NCBI RefSeq assembly: GCF_002351485.1
Contig: NZ_NWMW01000003.1
Location: 1-64,000 of the forward strand
Source: Sphingomonas spermidinifaciens
Lineage (GTDB): Bacteria > Pseudomonadota > Alphaproteobacteria > Sphingomonadales > Sphingomonadaceae
Length of the DNA stretch: 64,000 nucleotides
Reading direction: 5' to 3'
Under the pieces are notes generated by a model. It saw only the letters and a list, made by a program, of their open reading frames with translations. It did no database searches and was not told where the DNA came from. Each line of letters begins with the position of its first letter. Positions within the stretch are counted from its first letter, which is position 1. The translations under genes were made by a program, and so were the position numbers. Shown here in pieces: positions 17,401 to 25,327 of the stretch.

Positions 17401-17662
17401 CCCGATCCTGATGACCTCGATCGCGTTCATCCTCGGCGTGCTGCCGCTGGTGATCGGGACGGGGCCGGGTGCCGAGATGCGCCGTGCGCTGGGCGTGGCG
17501 GTCTTCTTCGGGATGATCGGCGTGACGCTCTTCGGCCTCGTCTTCACCCCCGCCTTCTACGTCATCAGCAGGAAGTTCGGCGATTGGGCCGGCCGTCGCC
17601 TCCGGCGGAAGCCCAAGGCAACGCCGCCCGCCCCTGTCGCCGAACCGGGAGCCCCGGCATGA
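14471..17662 (+). CDS. RND multidrug efflux transporter (HAE1 family, AcrB-like)
   Basis: Inner-membrane proton-driven drug pump of 1063 residues, normal for the HAE1 subfamily. It starts FPHFFIDRPIFAAVLSVLI as AcrB-like pumps do. The proton-relay Asp pair is in GIVVDDAIVVVENV in the fourth helix, and the relay Lys is in LAAKNAILIVEFA. Porter-domain and docking segments (QNRVASAEPRLP, LFNTRTPRLFADVDRERA) are present. It overlaps the outer-membrane factor gene by ATGA. Substrates cannot be read from the sequence. Confidence 0.96.
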   Translation: MRFPHFFIDRPIFAAVLSVLILVFGIVALPTLPVTQYPEIAPPTVVVTAQFPGASAETLAETVAAPLEEAINGVENMIYMSSSSTGDGALQITVTFAQGTDADQAQVLVQNRVASAEPRLPEQTRQIGVTTLKNSPDFLMVAMFSSPDGSLSQEYVSNYVGTQVIDRLARVQGVGNAQAFGSRDYNMRVWIDPDLAAARNLTVDEITTAIRGQNAQVAAGAVGQPPFAGSGSAFQLGVQTEGRLTTPEQFGEIIIKRDANGAMTRLRDVARIELGAETYAVNAYLNGVPVTAVAISQLPGSNALDAADAVIKELEEAKKSFPPGMTYSIPYNPTEYISASIEAVVDTLVEAIILVALVVLVFLQSWRAAIIPIIAIPVSLLGSLAILAGFGYSLNNLSLFGMVLAIGIVVDDAIVVVENVERLMEERGMSPREAAHETMDEVAGALIAIALVLCGVFVPTMFIPGISGQFYQQFALTIVSATAISAIVSLTLSPAMAALILKPKAHDAEPKRGWRGLPGRFARGFNRGFDWLAERYGRFTARAVRMLGVIAIAYVLLIGLAGWRFYATPTGFIPAQDQGYLITAAQLPPGSSLQRTTEVMLRAEKTARQIPGMKDTVMFVGLDGASFSTAPNTAAMFVTMQPHAERADADTLANQLRGALAQFNEGLLLVIPPPPVQGIGTGGGWKMMIEDRENRGYQALEAATFGMMMKANQTPGIAGAFTLFNTRTPRLFADVDRERAEQLGVPVSNIFSTMGTYLGSSYVNDFNLLGRTFRVTAQADAPYRDETSDIGRLRTRSASGAMVPLDAVMTIRDDSGPYRVVRYNLYPSAEFQGDTVPGFSSGQTLAALEKIAAETLPEGMSYEWTELAFQQKQAGNTGVIAFALAVLFVFLLLAANYESLVLPLAVILIVPMCLLAAMLGVNLMGMDNNILTQIGLVVLIGLAAKNAILIVEFAKQNEEEGKELLEAARLAAAQRLRPILMTSIAFILGVLPLVIGTGPGAEMRRALGVAVFFGMIGVTLFGLVFTPAFYVISRKFGDWAGRRLRRKPKATPPAPVAEPGAPA

Positions 17663-19113
17663 AGAAACTCGCCAGCCTGACGGCCGCGCTGCTGCTCGGC
17701 GCCTGCGCGGTCGGTCCCGACTATGAAAAGCCGGCGACGCCCGGCGGGATCAATGCCGAGGGGGCGTTCGTGGAGGGTGCCCGCCTGTCGGCGGTCAACG
17801 CCGCCGAACTGCCGCCCAAATGGTGGCAGCTCTACGACGATCCGAACATCGACCGGCTGGTCGGTGAGGCGCTGGCGCACAACACCGACATCCGCGTCGC
17901 CGCCGCCAACCTCCAGCGCGCACGGGCGGTGCTGAACGAGGCGCGCGGGCGGCGGCTGCCGACCACAGAGCTGTCGGCCCAGTACACGCGCCAGCGGACC
18001 GGATCGAACAGCTTCGGGGCGCAGTTCGGGGGCACGCAGCAGATCCCCTCGTTCGAGACCGACCTGTTCACCACGGGCTTCAACGCCAATTACGAGCTCG
18101 ACCTGTTCGGCGGCGTCGGCCGCGCGATCGAAGCGGCGCGCGGCGACGTGCAGGCGGCGGCGGCGCAGATCGACGCCGCTCGCGTCTCCGTCGCGGCGGA
18201 GACGACGCGCTCCTACGCGCTCGTCTGCAGCAACGCCCAGCAGATTGCCGTCGCGCAGGAGACGGTGCGGCTTCAGGAACAGACGCTCGCCCTCACCCGC
18301 CGGCTGTTCGATGCCGGCCGCGGGCAGCGCCGCGATGTCGAGCAGGCCGATACGCTCCTCGCCCAGACCCAGGCGCAGCTGCCGGGACTGGAGGCCGAAC
18401 GCCGCGCGGCGCTATACGCGCTGGCGACGCTGACCGGTCGCCCGCCCGCGGAGACTGACGCCGCCGCTGCGCAGTGCGCGCGGCTGCCGCAGCTGACGCA
18501 GCTCATCCCCGTGGGCGACGGCGCCTCGCTGCTCCGCCGCCGGCCCGACGTGCGCCAGGCCGAGCGCCAGCTCGCCGCCGACACCGCACGCGTCGGCGTG
18601 GCGACCGCGGCGCTCTATCCGTCGATCTCGCTGCTGGGTTCGATCAGCCTCACCTCGACCACGCTCGACACGCTGGTCGACAATGACAGCGTCGGCTTCT
18701 CGCTCGGGCCGCTCATTTCGTGGAGCTTCCCCAACCAGACTGCGGCACGTAGCCGCCTGCGGCAGGCCGAGGCGACGGCCGAAGGGAGCCTCGCCAGCTT
18801 CGACGGCACGGTACTGACGGCGCTGCGAGAGACCGAGCAGGCGCTGGCCCGCTATGCCGGCGAGCTCGATCGCAACCGGGTGCTCCGCCGCGGCGAGCGC
18901 TCGGCGGCCGAGGCGGCGCGGCTGTCGCGCCTCCGCTTCGACGCCGGCCGCGAGAGCTTCCTCCAGCTGATCCAGGCAGAACGCGATCGCGCCGATGCGC
19001 GCGCGGCGCGGGCGCAGTCCGACGCGGCGCTGGCGGAGGCGCAGATCGCCCTGTTCCGTGCGCTTGGCGGCGGATGGGAGGATGCGCCGGAGACGACACG
19101 GCGGGCCGGTTGA
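17659..19113 (+). CDS. Outer-membrane efflux lipoprotein (NodT/OprM family)
   Basis: TolC-like channel component of the tripartite pump. The 484-residue protein starts at the ATG overlapping the pump gene stop. The lipobox LGAC puts the lipidated Cys at residue 16, followed by the family start VGPDYEKP. Two repeated outer-membrane-efflux halves are visible, and the pattern SLLRRRPDVRQAERQL is typical of NodT-type factors. Gene order adaptor-pump-channel indicates one operon. Confidence 0.95.
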   Translation: MKKLASLTAALLLGACAVGPDYEKPATPGGINAEGAFVEGARLSAVNAAELPPKWWQLYDDPNIDRLVGEALAHNTDIRVAAANLQRARAVLNEARGRRLPTTELSAQYTRQRTGSNSFGAQFGGTQQIPSFETDLFTTGFNANYELDLFGGVGRAIEAARGDVQAAAAQIDAARVSVAAETTRSYALVCSNAQQIAVAQETVRLQEQTLALTRRLFDAGRGQRRDVEQADTLLAQTQAQLPGLEAERRAALYALATLTGRPPAETDAAAAQCARLPQLTQLIPVGDGASLLRRRPDVRQAERQLAADTARVGVATAALYPSISLLGSISLTSTTLDTLVDNDSVGFSLGPLISWSFPNQTAARSRLRQAEATAEGSLASFDGTVLTALRETEQALARYAGELDRNRVLRRGERSAAEAARLSRLRFDAGRESFLQLIQAERDRADARAARAQSDAALAEAQIALFRALGGGWEDAPETTRRAG

Positions 19114-19129
19114 GGAGAGAAGCGGGATT

Positions 19130-19215
19130 TCGAGCCAGGCCCGGGATGACGTGACTGGGTAGGCCCTTCCCCTCGCCCCCCGCGTCACCGCCGGACCCGA
19201 TCCGGGTCCCTCTTC
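19130..19215. repeat. Intergenic REP-like repeats before zwf
   Basis: The gap holds a 'cccgggatgacg' arm (about 19140) and a second palindrome, GGACCCGATCCGGGTCC (19192-19208). They separate the efflux operon from zwf. The rest of the gap (19216-19329) is AT-richer around 19245-19262 and probably holds the zwf promoter, though I cannot assign boxes firmly. Confidence 0.45.
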
Positions 19216-19329
19216 TGCTTCCTTCCTCCGACGACCACCAAAATCGCGCTAGAATAGCTATGCACGGGTTGCGCCCGCCGCCCCATCCGCTACCCCGCGG
19301 CCAGCGGCAATGAAGGGAGACGGCACGAA

Positions 19330-20787
19330 ATGCGCGATGCGGTGGGCAAGCTGCTGTTGTTCGGCGCCACCGGCGACCTGTCGCAGCGGATGCTGCTGCC
19401 GTCGCTCTACGGCCTCCATGCCGACGGCCTGCTGCCCGAAGGGCTGACGATCACCGGCACCGCACGTTCGCCCCAGAGCGATGACGAGTTCCGTGCCTTC
19501 ACCCGTAAGGCGCTCGACACCTTCCTCCCCGACGACCGCAAGGACGAGGCCGCGATCGAGGGCTTCCTCGCGCGGCTGCAGTACCAGGCGCTCGACGCCT
19601 CGACGATCGAGGGGTTCGACGATCTGGCGGCCAAGATCGGCGACGTATCGGGTGGACTGGCCATCTTCCTGTCGACCGCGCCGTGGCTGTTTGGCCCTAC
19701 GATCAAGGGGCTGCAATCGGCGGGCCTCGCCGGCGACAATGTCCGCATCGGGCTCGAAAAGCCGCTGGGCAAGGACCTCGCTTCCAGCCGCGAGATCAAC
19801 GATATCGTCGCCGCCGCCTTCCCGGAGGAGCGGACCTTCCGGATCGACCATTATCTCGGCAAGGAGACGGTCCAGAACATCCTGGCGCTCCGCTTCGGCA
19901 ATTCGATGTTCGAGCCGATCTGGAATGCGCGCGGCATCGACCATGTCCAGATCACCATCTCAGAGACGGTGGGGCTCGAGGGGCGCGCGGGCTATTATGA
20001 CGAGGTCGGCGCGCTGAGGGACATGGTCCAGAACCACATGCTCCAGCTGCTGGCGCTGATCGCGATGGAGCCGCCCGCGCGCTTCGACGGTACCGCCATT
20101 CGCGACGAGAAGGTGAAGGTCCTCCGATCGCTCCGCCCAATTCCGGCCGACGAGGTCCCGCACGTCACCGTGACCGGCCAATATGACGCCGGCGCGGTCA
20201 AGGGCGAGATCGTCAAGAGCTATGACGAGGAGCTCGGCAAGGATTCGCGGACCGAGACGTTCGTGGCGCTCAAGGCGCATGTCGACAACTGGCGCTGGCA
20301 GGGCGTGCCCTTCTATCTGCGCACCGGCAAGCGGATGCCGGAGCGGCGCAGCGAGATCGTCATCCAGTTCAAGCCCGTGCCGCACTCGATCTTCGCCGAG
20401 CGTGGCGGCATGCTACAGCCCAACGTCCTCGCCATCCGGCTGCAGCCTGAGGAATATGTCCGCCTGCTGGTGATGGCGAAGCAGCCCGGCCTCGACCGCG
20501 AGGGCGTGCGGCTGCGCGAGGTGCCCTTGAACCTCAGCCTCGATACCGAGTTCGCCGGCACCCGCCGCCGTATCGCCTATGAGCGCCTGCTTCTCGACCT
20601 GATCGAGGGCGACCCGACCCTCTTCGTCCGCCGCGACGAGGTAGAGGCGCAGTGGCAGTGGATCGACCAGATCCGCGCCGGCTGGAAAGCCAACGACGTC
20701 AAGCCCAAGGGCTATCAGTCGGGCAGCTGGGGGCCGTCCTCCAGCATTGCTCTGACCGAGCGCGACGGCGTGACCTGGAACGAGTGA
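19330..20787 (+). CDS. zwf: Glucose-6-phosphate 1-dehydrogenase
   Basis: Oxidises glucose-6-phosphate to 6-phosphogluconolactone, entering the Entner-Doudoroff pathway. The 485 residues start at ATG 19330 behind AAGGGAGA. The N-terminal nucleotide site is FGATGDLSQR (11-20), and the substrate site RIDHYLGKE (171-179) holds the conserved Asp, His and Lys. It is the first gene of the zwf-pgl-edd-glk-eda group. Confidence 0.97.
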   Translation: MRDAVGKLLLFGATGDLSQRMLLPSLYGLHADGLLPEGLTITGTARSPQSDDEFRAFTRKALDTFLPDDRKDEAAIEGFLARLQYQALDASTIEGFDDLAAKIGDVSGGLAIFLSTAPWLFGPTIKGLQSAGLAGDNVRIGLEKPLGKDLASSREINDIVAAAFPEERTFRIDHYLGKETVQNILALRFGNSMFEPIWNARGIDHVQITISETVGLEGRAGYYDEVGALRDMVQNHMLQLLALIAMEPPARFDGTAIRDEKVKVLRSLRPIPADEVPHVTVTGQYDAGAVKGEIVKSYDEELGKDSRTETFVALKAHVDNWRWQGVPFYLRTGKRMPERRSEIVIQFKPVPHSIFAERGGMLQPNVLAIRLQPEEYVRLLVMAKQPGLDREGVRLREVPLNLSLDTEFAGTRRRIAYERLLLDLIEGDPTLFVRRDEVEAQWQWIDQIRAGWKANDVKPKGYQSGSWGPSSSIALTERDGVTWNE

Positions 20788-20819
20788 TTTTTGCGGGGGA
20801 CCTCATCGCAACCTCCCCC

Positions 20820-20940
20820 GTTCGTGCAGAGTAGGCGCCGAGCTTGTCGAAGCGCCGGATCGACGCACCTGATCGAAAACTGTCCTTACGATACGCCGCT
20901 TCGGCTTCGCCCGGCGGCTACTCAGGACAAGCGGATTTGG
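20820..20940. repeat. Inter-operon repeat between zwf and pgl
   Basis: The 161-base gap contains a 'gagcttgtcgaagcgc' element (20838-20853) and stems around CGCCGCTTCGGC...GCCCGGCGGC and GTCCT...AGGACA. The same GTCGAAGC core occurs near 39290 and 39330. It is inserted between two genes of the same pathway. Confidence 0.5.
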
Positions 20941-20948
20941 ATGGGTAC

Positions 20949-21653
20949 ATGACCGAGATTGAATGGTGGGACTATGATGACGCGGACGAGCTGGCCGACG
21001 CCGTGGCCGGTGACGTCCAGTTCGTCATCGAAAGCGCGATCGACGCGCGCGGCAGCGCGGTCGTTGCGCTCGCGGGCGGCAAGACGCCCTTCCCAGCCTA
21101 CGAAAAGCTCGCCGCGGCGAAGCTCGACTGGAAGCGGGTGACGATCGTCCCCACCGACGACCGGCTGGTGCCGATGGGCGATCCGCTGTCGAACGTGACC
21201 GCGCTCGGCAAGCTGTTCGTGCCCAGGGGCGCGCGCGTCTTCCCGATCACCAGCGAGGCGGCCAAGGATTACAAGGCCGCTGGCCGCGCCGCCGATGCGC
21301 GGCTTCAGGACCTGCACTGGCCGCTCGACCTCTGCCTGCTGGGCGTCGGTGGCGACGGGCATACCGCCTCGATCTTCCCCGGCCCCGATTTCGACGAGGC
21401 GCTGAACGGGCCGAAGGATCGCCGCGCGCTCGGCGTCATGCCCGACCCGATGCCGCCCGAGGCGCCGGTCGCGCGCGTGTCGCTGACCCGCGCCTCGATC
21501 GTCTCGGCCAAGGCGGTGATGATCGCCGTCACCGGCCAGGCCAAGCGCGACGTGATCGAGGCGGCAATCAAGGAGGGGGCCGGCTCCCCTTATCCGATCG
21601 GCCGCGTGCTCGCCGACGCCGAACTGCCCGTCGACATCCACTGGGCCGCGTGA
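20949..21653 (+). CDS. pgl: 6-phosphogluconolactonase (DevB type)
   Basis: Hydrolyses 6-phosphogluconolactone to 6-phosphogluconate. Starting at ATG 20949 (MTEIEWWDYDD) it has 234 residues, as expected. Motifs are LAGGKTPFPAYEKL, TDDRLVP and GVGGDGHTASIFPG, the sugar-phosphate isomerase-like signatures of this family. A longer in-frame extension through the upstream repeat is not protein-like. It lies 22 bases before edd. Confidence 0.95.
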   Translation: MTEIEWWDYDDADELADAVAGDVQFVIESAIDARGSAVVALAGGKTPFPAYEKLAAAKLDWKRVTIVPTDDRLVPMGDPLSNVTALGKLFVPRGARVFPITSEAAKDYKAAGRAADARLQDLHWPLDLCLLGVGGDGHTASIFPGPDFDEALNGPKDRRALGVMPDPMPPEAPVARVSLTRASIVSAKAVMIAVTGQAKRDVIEAAIKEGAGSPYPIGRVLADAELPVDIHWAA

Positions 21654-21675
21654 TCCGCGACAAGAGGCCAGACGC

Positions 21676-23496
21676 ATGACGCTCCACCCCATCATCGCCG
21701 CCGTCACCGACCGCATCATCGAGCGGTCGCGACCGGGCCGCACCGCCTATCTCGACCTGATCGAGCGGGAGCGCGCGTCGGGCTTCGATCGGCCCAAGCT
21801 CGGCTGCGCGAACCTCGCCCATGCCTATGCAGGGACGGACGAGCAGCGTGACCGGATGAAGGACGGGCGGGCGATGAACATCGGCATCGTCACCGCCTAC
21901 AACGACATGCTGTCGGCGCATGCGACCTATTACCGCTATCCCGAACAGATGAAGGTATGGGCGCTTGAAGCGGGCGCGACGGCGCAGGTCGCGGGCGGCG
22001 TGCCGGCGATGTGCGACGGCGTGACGCAGGGCTATCAGGGGATGGAGCTGTCGCTGTTCAGCCGCGACACGATCGCGCTCGCGACTGCGATCGCGCTCAG
22101 CCACCGGACGTTCGAGGGCGCGGCACTGCTCGGCATCTGCGACAAGATCGTGCCGGGGTTGCTGATGGGGGCACTCCGCTTCGGCCACCTGCCGATGGTG
22201 ATGGTCCCCGGCGGCCCGATGCGCACCGGTATTCCCAACAAGGAAAAGGCCGCGGTCCGCGAACGTTATGCCGAGGGCAAGGCAACGCGCGAGGAACTGC
22301 TCGACAGCGAGATCGCCGCCTATCACGGCAAGGGCACCTGCACCTTCTACGGCACCGCGAACTCGAACCAGATGATGATGGAGGCGATGGGCCTCCACAT
22401 CCCCGGCGCCGCCTTCGCCAATCCGGGCACCAAGCTGCGCCAGGAACTCACGCGCGCGGCGGTGCAGCGGCTGCCCCAGATCGGCTGGGGCACCGACGAT
22501 TATCGCCCGATCGGCCACTGCGTCGACGAGCGCGCGATCGTCAATGCGGCGATTGCATTGCTGGCGACCGGCGGCTCGACCAACCACCTCATCCACCTGC
22601 CCGCCATCGCGCGGTCGGCAGGGATCGTCATCGACTGGGAGGATTTCGACCGCCTGTCGAAGGTCGTGCCGCTCCTCACCCGCGTCTATCCCAACGGCTC
22701 GGCCGATGTGAACGCGTTCGAGGATGCCGGCGGGCCTCCGTTTGTCCTGCGGGAGCTGTCGCGCGGCGGGCTGATCCATGACGACATCCTGACCATCGCC
22801 GAGGGCGGCTTCGCCCAGTACGGCCGCAAACCCGATATCGAGGGCGACGCGCTGGTGTGGCGCGACCTGCCCGCCGAGCCCGGCGACGACGGCATCGTCC
22901 GCACGGTCGAGAACCCCTTCTCGCCCGAAGGCGGCTTTCGCATCCTGCAGGGCAATCTCGGCCGCGCGTGCATCAAGACCTCGGCCGTCGATCCCGACCG
23001 CTGGGTGATCGAGGCGCCGGCCCGCGTGTTCTCGACGCAGCAGGACGTGCAGGACGCGTTCAAGGCGGGTGAACTCGACCGCGACGTGGTGGTCGTCGTC
23101 CGCTTTCAGGGGCCGCAGGCCAACGGCATGCCCGAACTGCACAAGCTCACGCCGCCGCTCGGCGTCCTTCAGAACCGCGGTTTCCGCGTCGCGCTCGTCA
23201 CCGATGGGCGTATGTCGGGCGCGAGCGGCAAGGTGCCCGCCGCCATCCACCTCTCGCCCGAGGGGTTCGCGGGGGGGGCGGTCGCGAAGCTGCGCGACGG
23301 CGACGTGGTGCGGCTCGATGCCGAGGCGGGCACGCTCGAGGCGCTGGTCGATGCCGCGGAATGGGAAGCGCGACCCTATGCCCAGACGCCGCCGATGGCC
23401 GACGGCACCGGCCGCGAGCTGTTCCGCATGATGAATCAGGCCGCGGATGAGGCCGAACGCGGTGCCAGCGCGATGCTGGCCGCAGCGGGGCTGTAA
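21676..23496 (+). CDS. edd: Phosphogluconate dehydratase
   Basis: Dehydrates 6-phosphogluconate to 2-keto-3-deoxy-6-phosphogluconate, the committed Entner-Doudoroff step. At 606 residues it is full length for the IlvD/Edd family. Likely iron-sulfur ligands are C155 (GICDKIVPG) and C222 ([15 protein letters not shown]). Further family signatures are [14 protein letters not shown] and [14 protein letters not shown]. It is preceded by pgl and followed by an inverted repeat before glk. Confidence 0.97.
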   Translation: MTLHPIIAAVTDRIIERSRPGRTAYLDLIERERASGFDRPKLGCANLAHAYAGTDEQRDRMKDGRAMNIGIVTAYNDMLSAHATYYRYPEQMKVWALEAGATAQVAGGVPAMCDGVTQGYQGMELSLFSRDTIALATAIALSHRTFEGAALLGICDKIVPGLLMGALRFGHLPMVMVPGGPMRTGIPNKEKAAVRERYAEGKATREELLDSEIAAYHGKGTCTFYGTANSNQMMMEAMGLHIPGAAFANPGTKLRQELTRAAVQRLPQIGWGTDDYRPIGHCVDERAIVNAAIALLATGGSTNHLIHLPAIARSAGIVIDWEDFDRLSKVVPLLTRVYPNGSADVNAFEDAGGPPFVLRELSRGGLIHDDILTIAEGGFAQYGRKPDIEGDALVWRDLPAEPGDDGIVRTVENPFSPEGGFRILQGNLGRACIKTSAVDPDRWVIEAPARVFSTQQDVQDAFKAGELDRDVVVVVRFQGPQANGMPELHKLTPPLGVLQNRGFRVALVTDGRMSGASGKVPAAIHLSPEGFAGGAVAKLRDGDVVRLDAEAGTLEALVDAAEWEARPYAQTPPMADGTGRELFRMMNQAADEAERGASAMLAAAGL

Positions 23497-23499
23497 GAA

Positions 23500-23582
23500 C
23501 CGTCACCCCAGCGAAAGCCGGGGGCTCGTGCCACGAGCGTGCGCTTGCGGATGGCGGTCCCAGCTTTCGCTGGGATGACGGT
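23500..23582. repeat. Inverted repeat between edd and glk
   Basis: The arms CGTCACCCCAGCGAAAGC (from 23501) and GCTTTCGCTGGGATGACG (to 23580) are near-perfect reverse complements about 45 bases apart. This is a mirrored pair of the dispersed 'GTCATCCCAGCGAAAGC' element. Its hairpin could lower or stabilise downstream glk-eda expression. Confidence 0.65.
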
Positions 23583-23600
23583 GGGGAAAGGGAGTTTCAG

Positions 23601-24569
23601 ATGGAAGTCGTCGCAGTCGATATCGGGGGTACCCATGCCCGCTTCGCCATCGCCGAGGTCGAGGGCGGGCGCGTCGTACGCATCGACAATCCCGTCACGC
23701 AGAAGACCGCCGAGCATGGCAGCCTGCAACTCGCCTGGCAGGCCTTCGGTGAGGCGGCGGGCCGCCCCCTGCCCCGCGCCGCGGCGATCGCCGTCGCCTC
23801 GCCGATCAATCCCGACCTCATCAAGCTCACCAACAATCCCTGGATCATCCGCCCGCCGCTGATCCGCGAGCGGCTGGAGGTCGATGACTGGACGCTCATC
23901 AACGATTTCGGCGCGGTCGGTCATGCGGTGGCGCAGCTGCCCGACGAACATTTCGTCCACCTTTGCGGACCCGAGGGCGGGCTGCCCGACAGGGGGTCGA
24001 TCACCGTCTGCGGGCCGGGCACCGGCCTGGGCGTCGCACAGGTTTTCCGCACCGGCACCGGCTATCATGTGATCGAGACCGAGGGCGGGCACATGGACTT
24101 CGCCCCGCTCGATCATATCGAGGATGCGCTGCTCGCCCGGCTGCGCAAGGATTTCACCCGCGTCTCGACCGAGCGCGTCTGCTCCGGTCCCGGCATCAAG
24201 GCGATCTACGAGACGCTGGCGGGGATCGAGCATCGCCCGATCCACCAGCTCGACGACAAGGCGATCTGGACGATGGCGTTCGAGGGCACCGACAGCCTCG
24301 CCGCCGCGGCGATGGACCGATTCTGTTCGGCGCTGGGCTCGGTAGCGGGCGACCTCGCGCTCGCGCACGGGCCAAAGGGGGTGGTGATCGCCGGTGGCCT
24401 CGGCCTCCGGCTCAAGGACCATCTGCTCAACTCGGGCTTCGGTCAGCGCTTCGTCGCCAAGGGACGTTTCCAGGGCCTCATGGCCTCGATCCCCGTCAAG
24501 CTCATCACCTATCCGCAGCCGGGCCTCTACGGCGCCGCCGCCGCCTTCGCGCAGGAGCATACGCAATGA
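23601..24569 (+). CDS. glk: Glucokinase
   Basis: ATP-dependent phosphorylation of glucose to glucose-6-phosphate. The 322-residue protein starts at ATG 23601 behind a purine-rich site. Phosphate motif VDIGGTHARFAI is at about 5-16, and CGPGTGLGVAQV and ETEGGHMDFAP mark the proteobacterial (E. coli Glk-type) family. It overlaps eda by ATGA, so the two are coupled. Confidence 0.95.
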   Translation: MEVVAVDIGGTHARFAIAEVEGGRVVRIDNPVTQKTAEHGSLQLAWQAFGEAAGRPLPRAAAIAVASPINPDLIKLTNNPWIIRPPLIRERLEVDDWTLINDFGAVGHAVAQLPDEHFVHLCGPEGGLPDRGSITVCGPGTGLGVAQVFRTGTGYHVIETEGGHMDFAPLDHIEDALLARLRKDFTRVSTERVCSGPGIKAIYETLAGIEHRPIHQLDDKAIWTMAFEGTDSLAAAAMDRFCSALGSVAGDLALAHGPKGVVIAGGLGLRLKDHLLNSGFGQRFVAKGRFQGLMASIPVKLITYPQPGLYGAAAAFAQEHTQ

Positions 24570-25168
24570 CCATCGAAGACATCATGCGCACCAGCCCCGT
24601 GATCCCCGTACTGGTGATCGACGATGCCGCGACCGCCCGCCCGCTGGCCGAGGCACTGGTGAAGGGCGGCCTCAAGGTGCTGGAAGTGACCCTGCGCACC
24701 CCCGCCGCGCTCGACGCCATCGCCGAGATGAAGAAGGTCGAGGGCGCGATCGTCGGCGCGGGCACCGTCGTCTCGACCCAGCAGTTCGAGCAGGCGATCG
24801 CCGCGGGCAGCGAGTTCATCGTCTCGCCGGGCCTGACCGAAGCCCTTGCCGAGCCGATCGTCAATTCGAACGTCCCCTATCTGCCCGGCGTCGCGACCGC
24901 GGGCGATATCATGCGCGGCTACGCACTGGGGCTCCGCCACTTCAAGTTCTTCCCCGCGGAAACCTCGGGCGGACTGAAGGCGCTGAAGGCGCTGGCCGCG
25001 CCCTTCTTCGAGGCGCGGTTCTGCCCCACCGGCGGCATCTCCGAAGTGACCGCGCCCGACTGGCTGGCGTTCGACCCGGTGCTGTGCGTCGGCGGCAGCT
25101 GGGTAACGGGCGGCGCGCTCGCCGACGTGGAAGCGCGGGCGGGCGCGGCGGCGCGGCTGGGGCGTTGA
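24566..25168 (+). CDS. eda: KDPG aldolase (bifunctional KHG/KDPG aldolase)
   Basis: Cleaves KDPG to pyruvate and glyceraldehyde-3-phosphate. It has 200 residues. The Schiff-base lysine is K127 (HFKFFPAE), with E40 and R44 in LEVTLRT as the catalytic acid/base and phosphate contacts. The glycine-rich CPTGGIS phosphate loop is present. It ends the Entner-Doudoroff operon. Confidence 0.96.
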   Translation: MTIEDIMRTSPVIPVLVIDDAATARPLAEALVKGGLKVLEVTLRTPAALDAIAEMKKVEGAIVGAGTVVSTQQFEQAIAAGSEFIVSPGLTEALAEPIVNSNVPYLPGVATAGDIMRGYALGLRHFKFFPAETSGGLKALKALAAPFFEARFCPTGGISEVTAPDWLAFDPVLCVGGSWVTGGALADVEARAGAAARLGR

Positions 25169-25179
25169 TAGCCTGATTC

Positions 25180-25270
25180 CGGCATCCCGAACGTGGTCCG
25201 AGGTCCCGCTTCGTCCGAGCCGATTGAAGACGAAGCCAGCGGGATCTCGGATCAAGTCCGGGATGACGTA
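25180..25270. repeat. Inverted repeat after eda
   Basis: GCTTCGTC (25208-25215) pairs with GACGAAGC (25229-25236), flanked by 'tccggcatcccgaacgtgg' and 'agtccgggatgacg' arms. It belongs to the same dispersed family as the elements near 3335 and 23500, and may end the eda transcript. Confidence 0.55.
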
Positions 25271-25327
25271 AAGATAATGGCTTTCAGGGTGTATTAGCGG
25301 CTGACAGCACCGCCCCCACCGGCTTAA

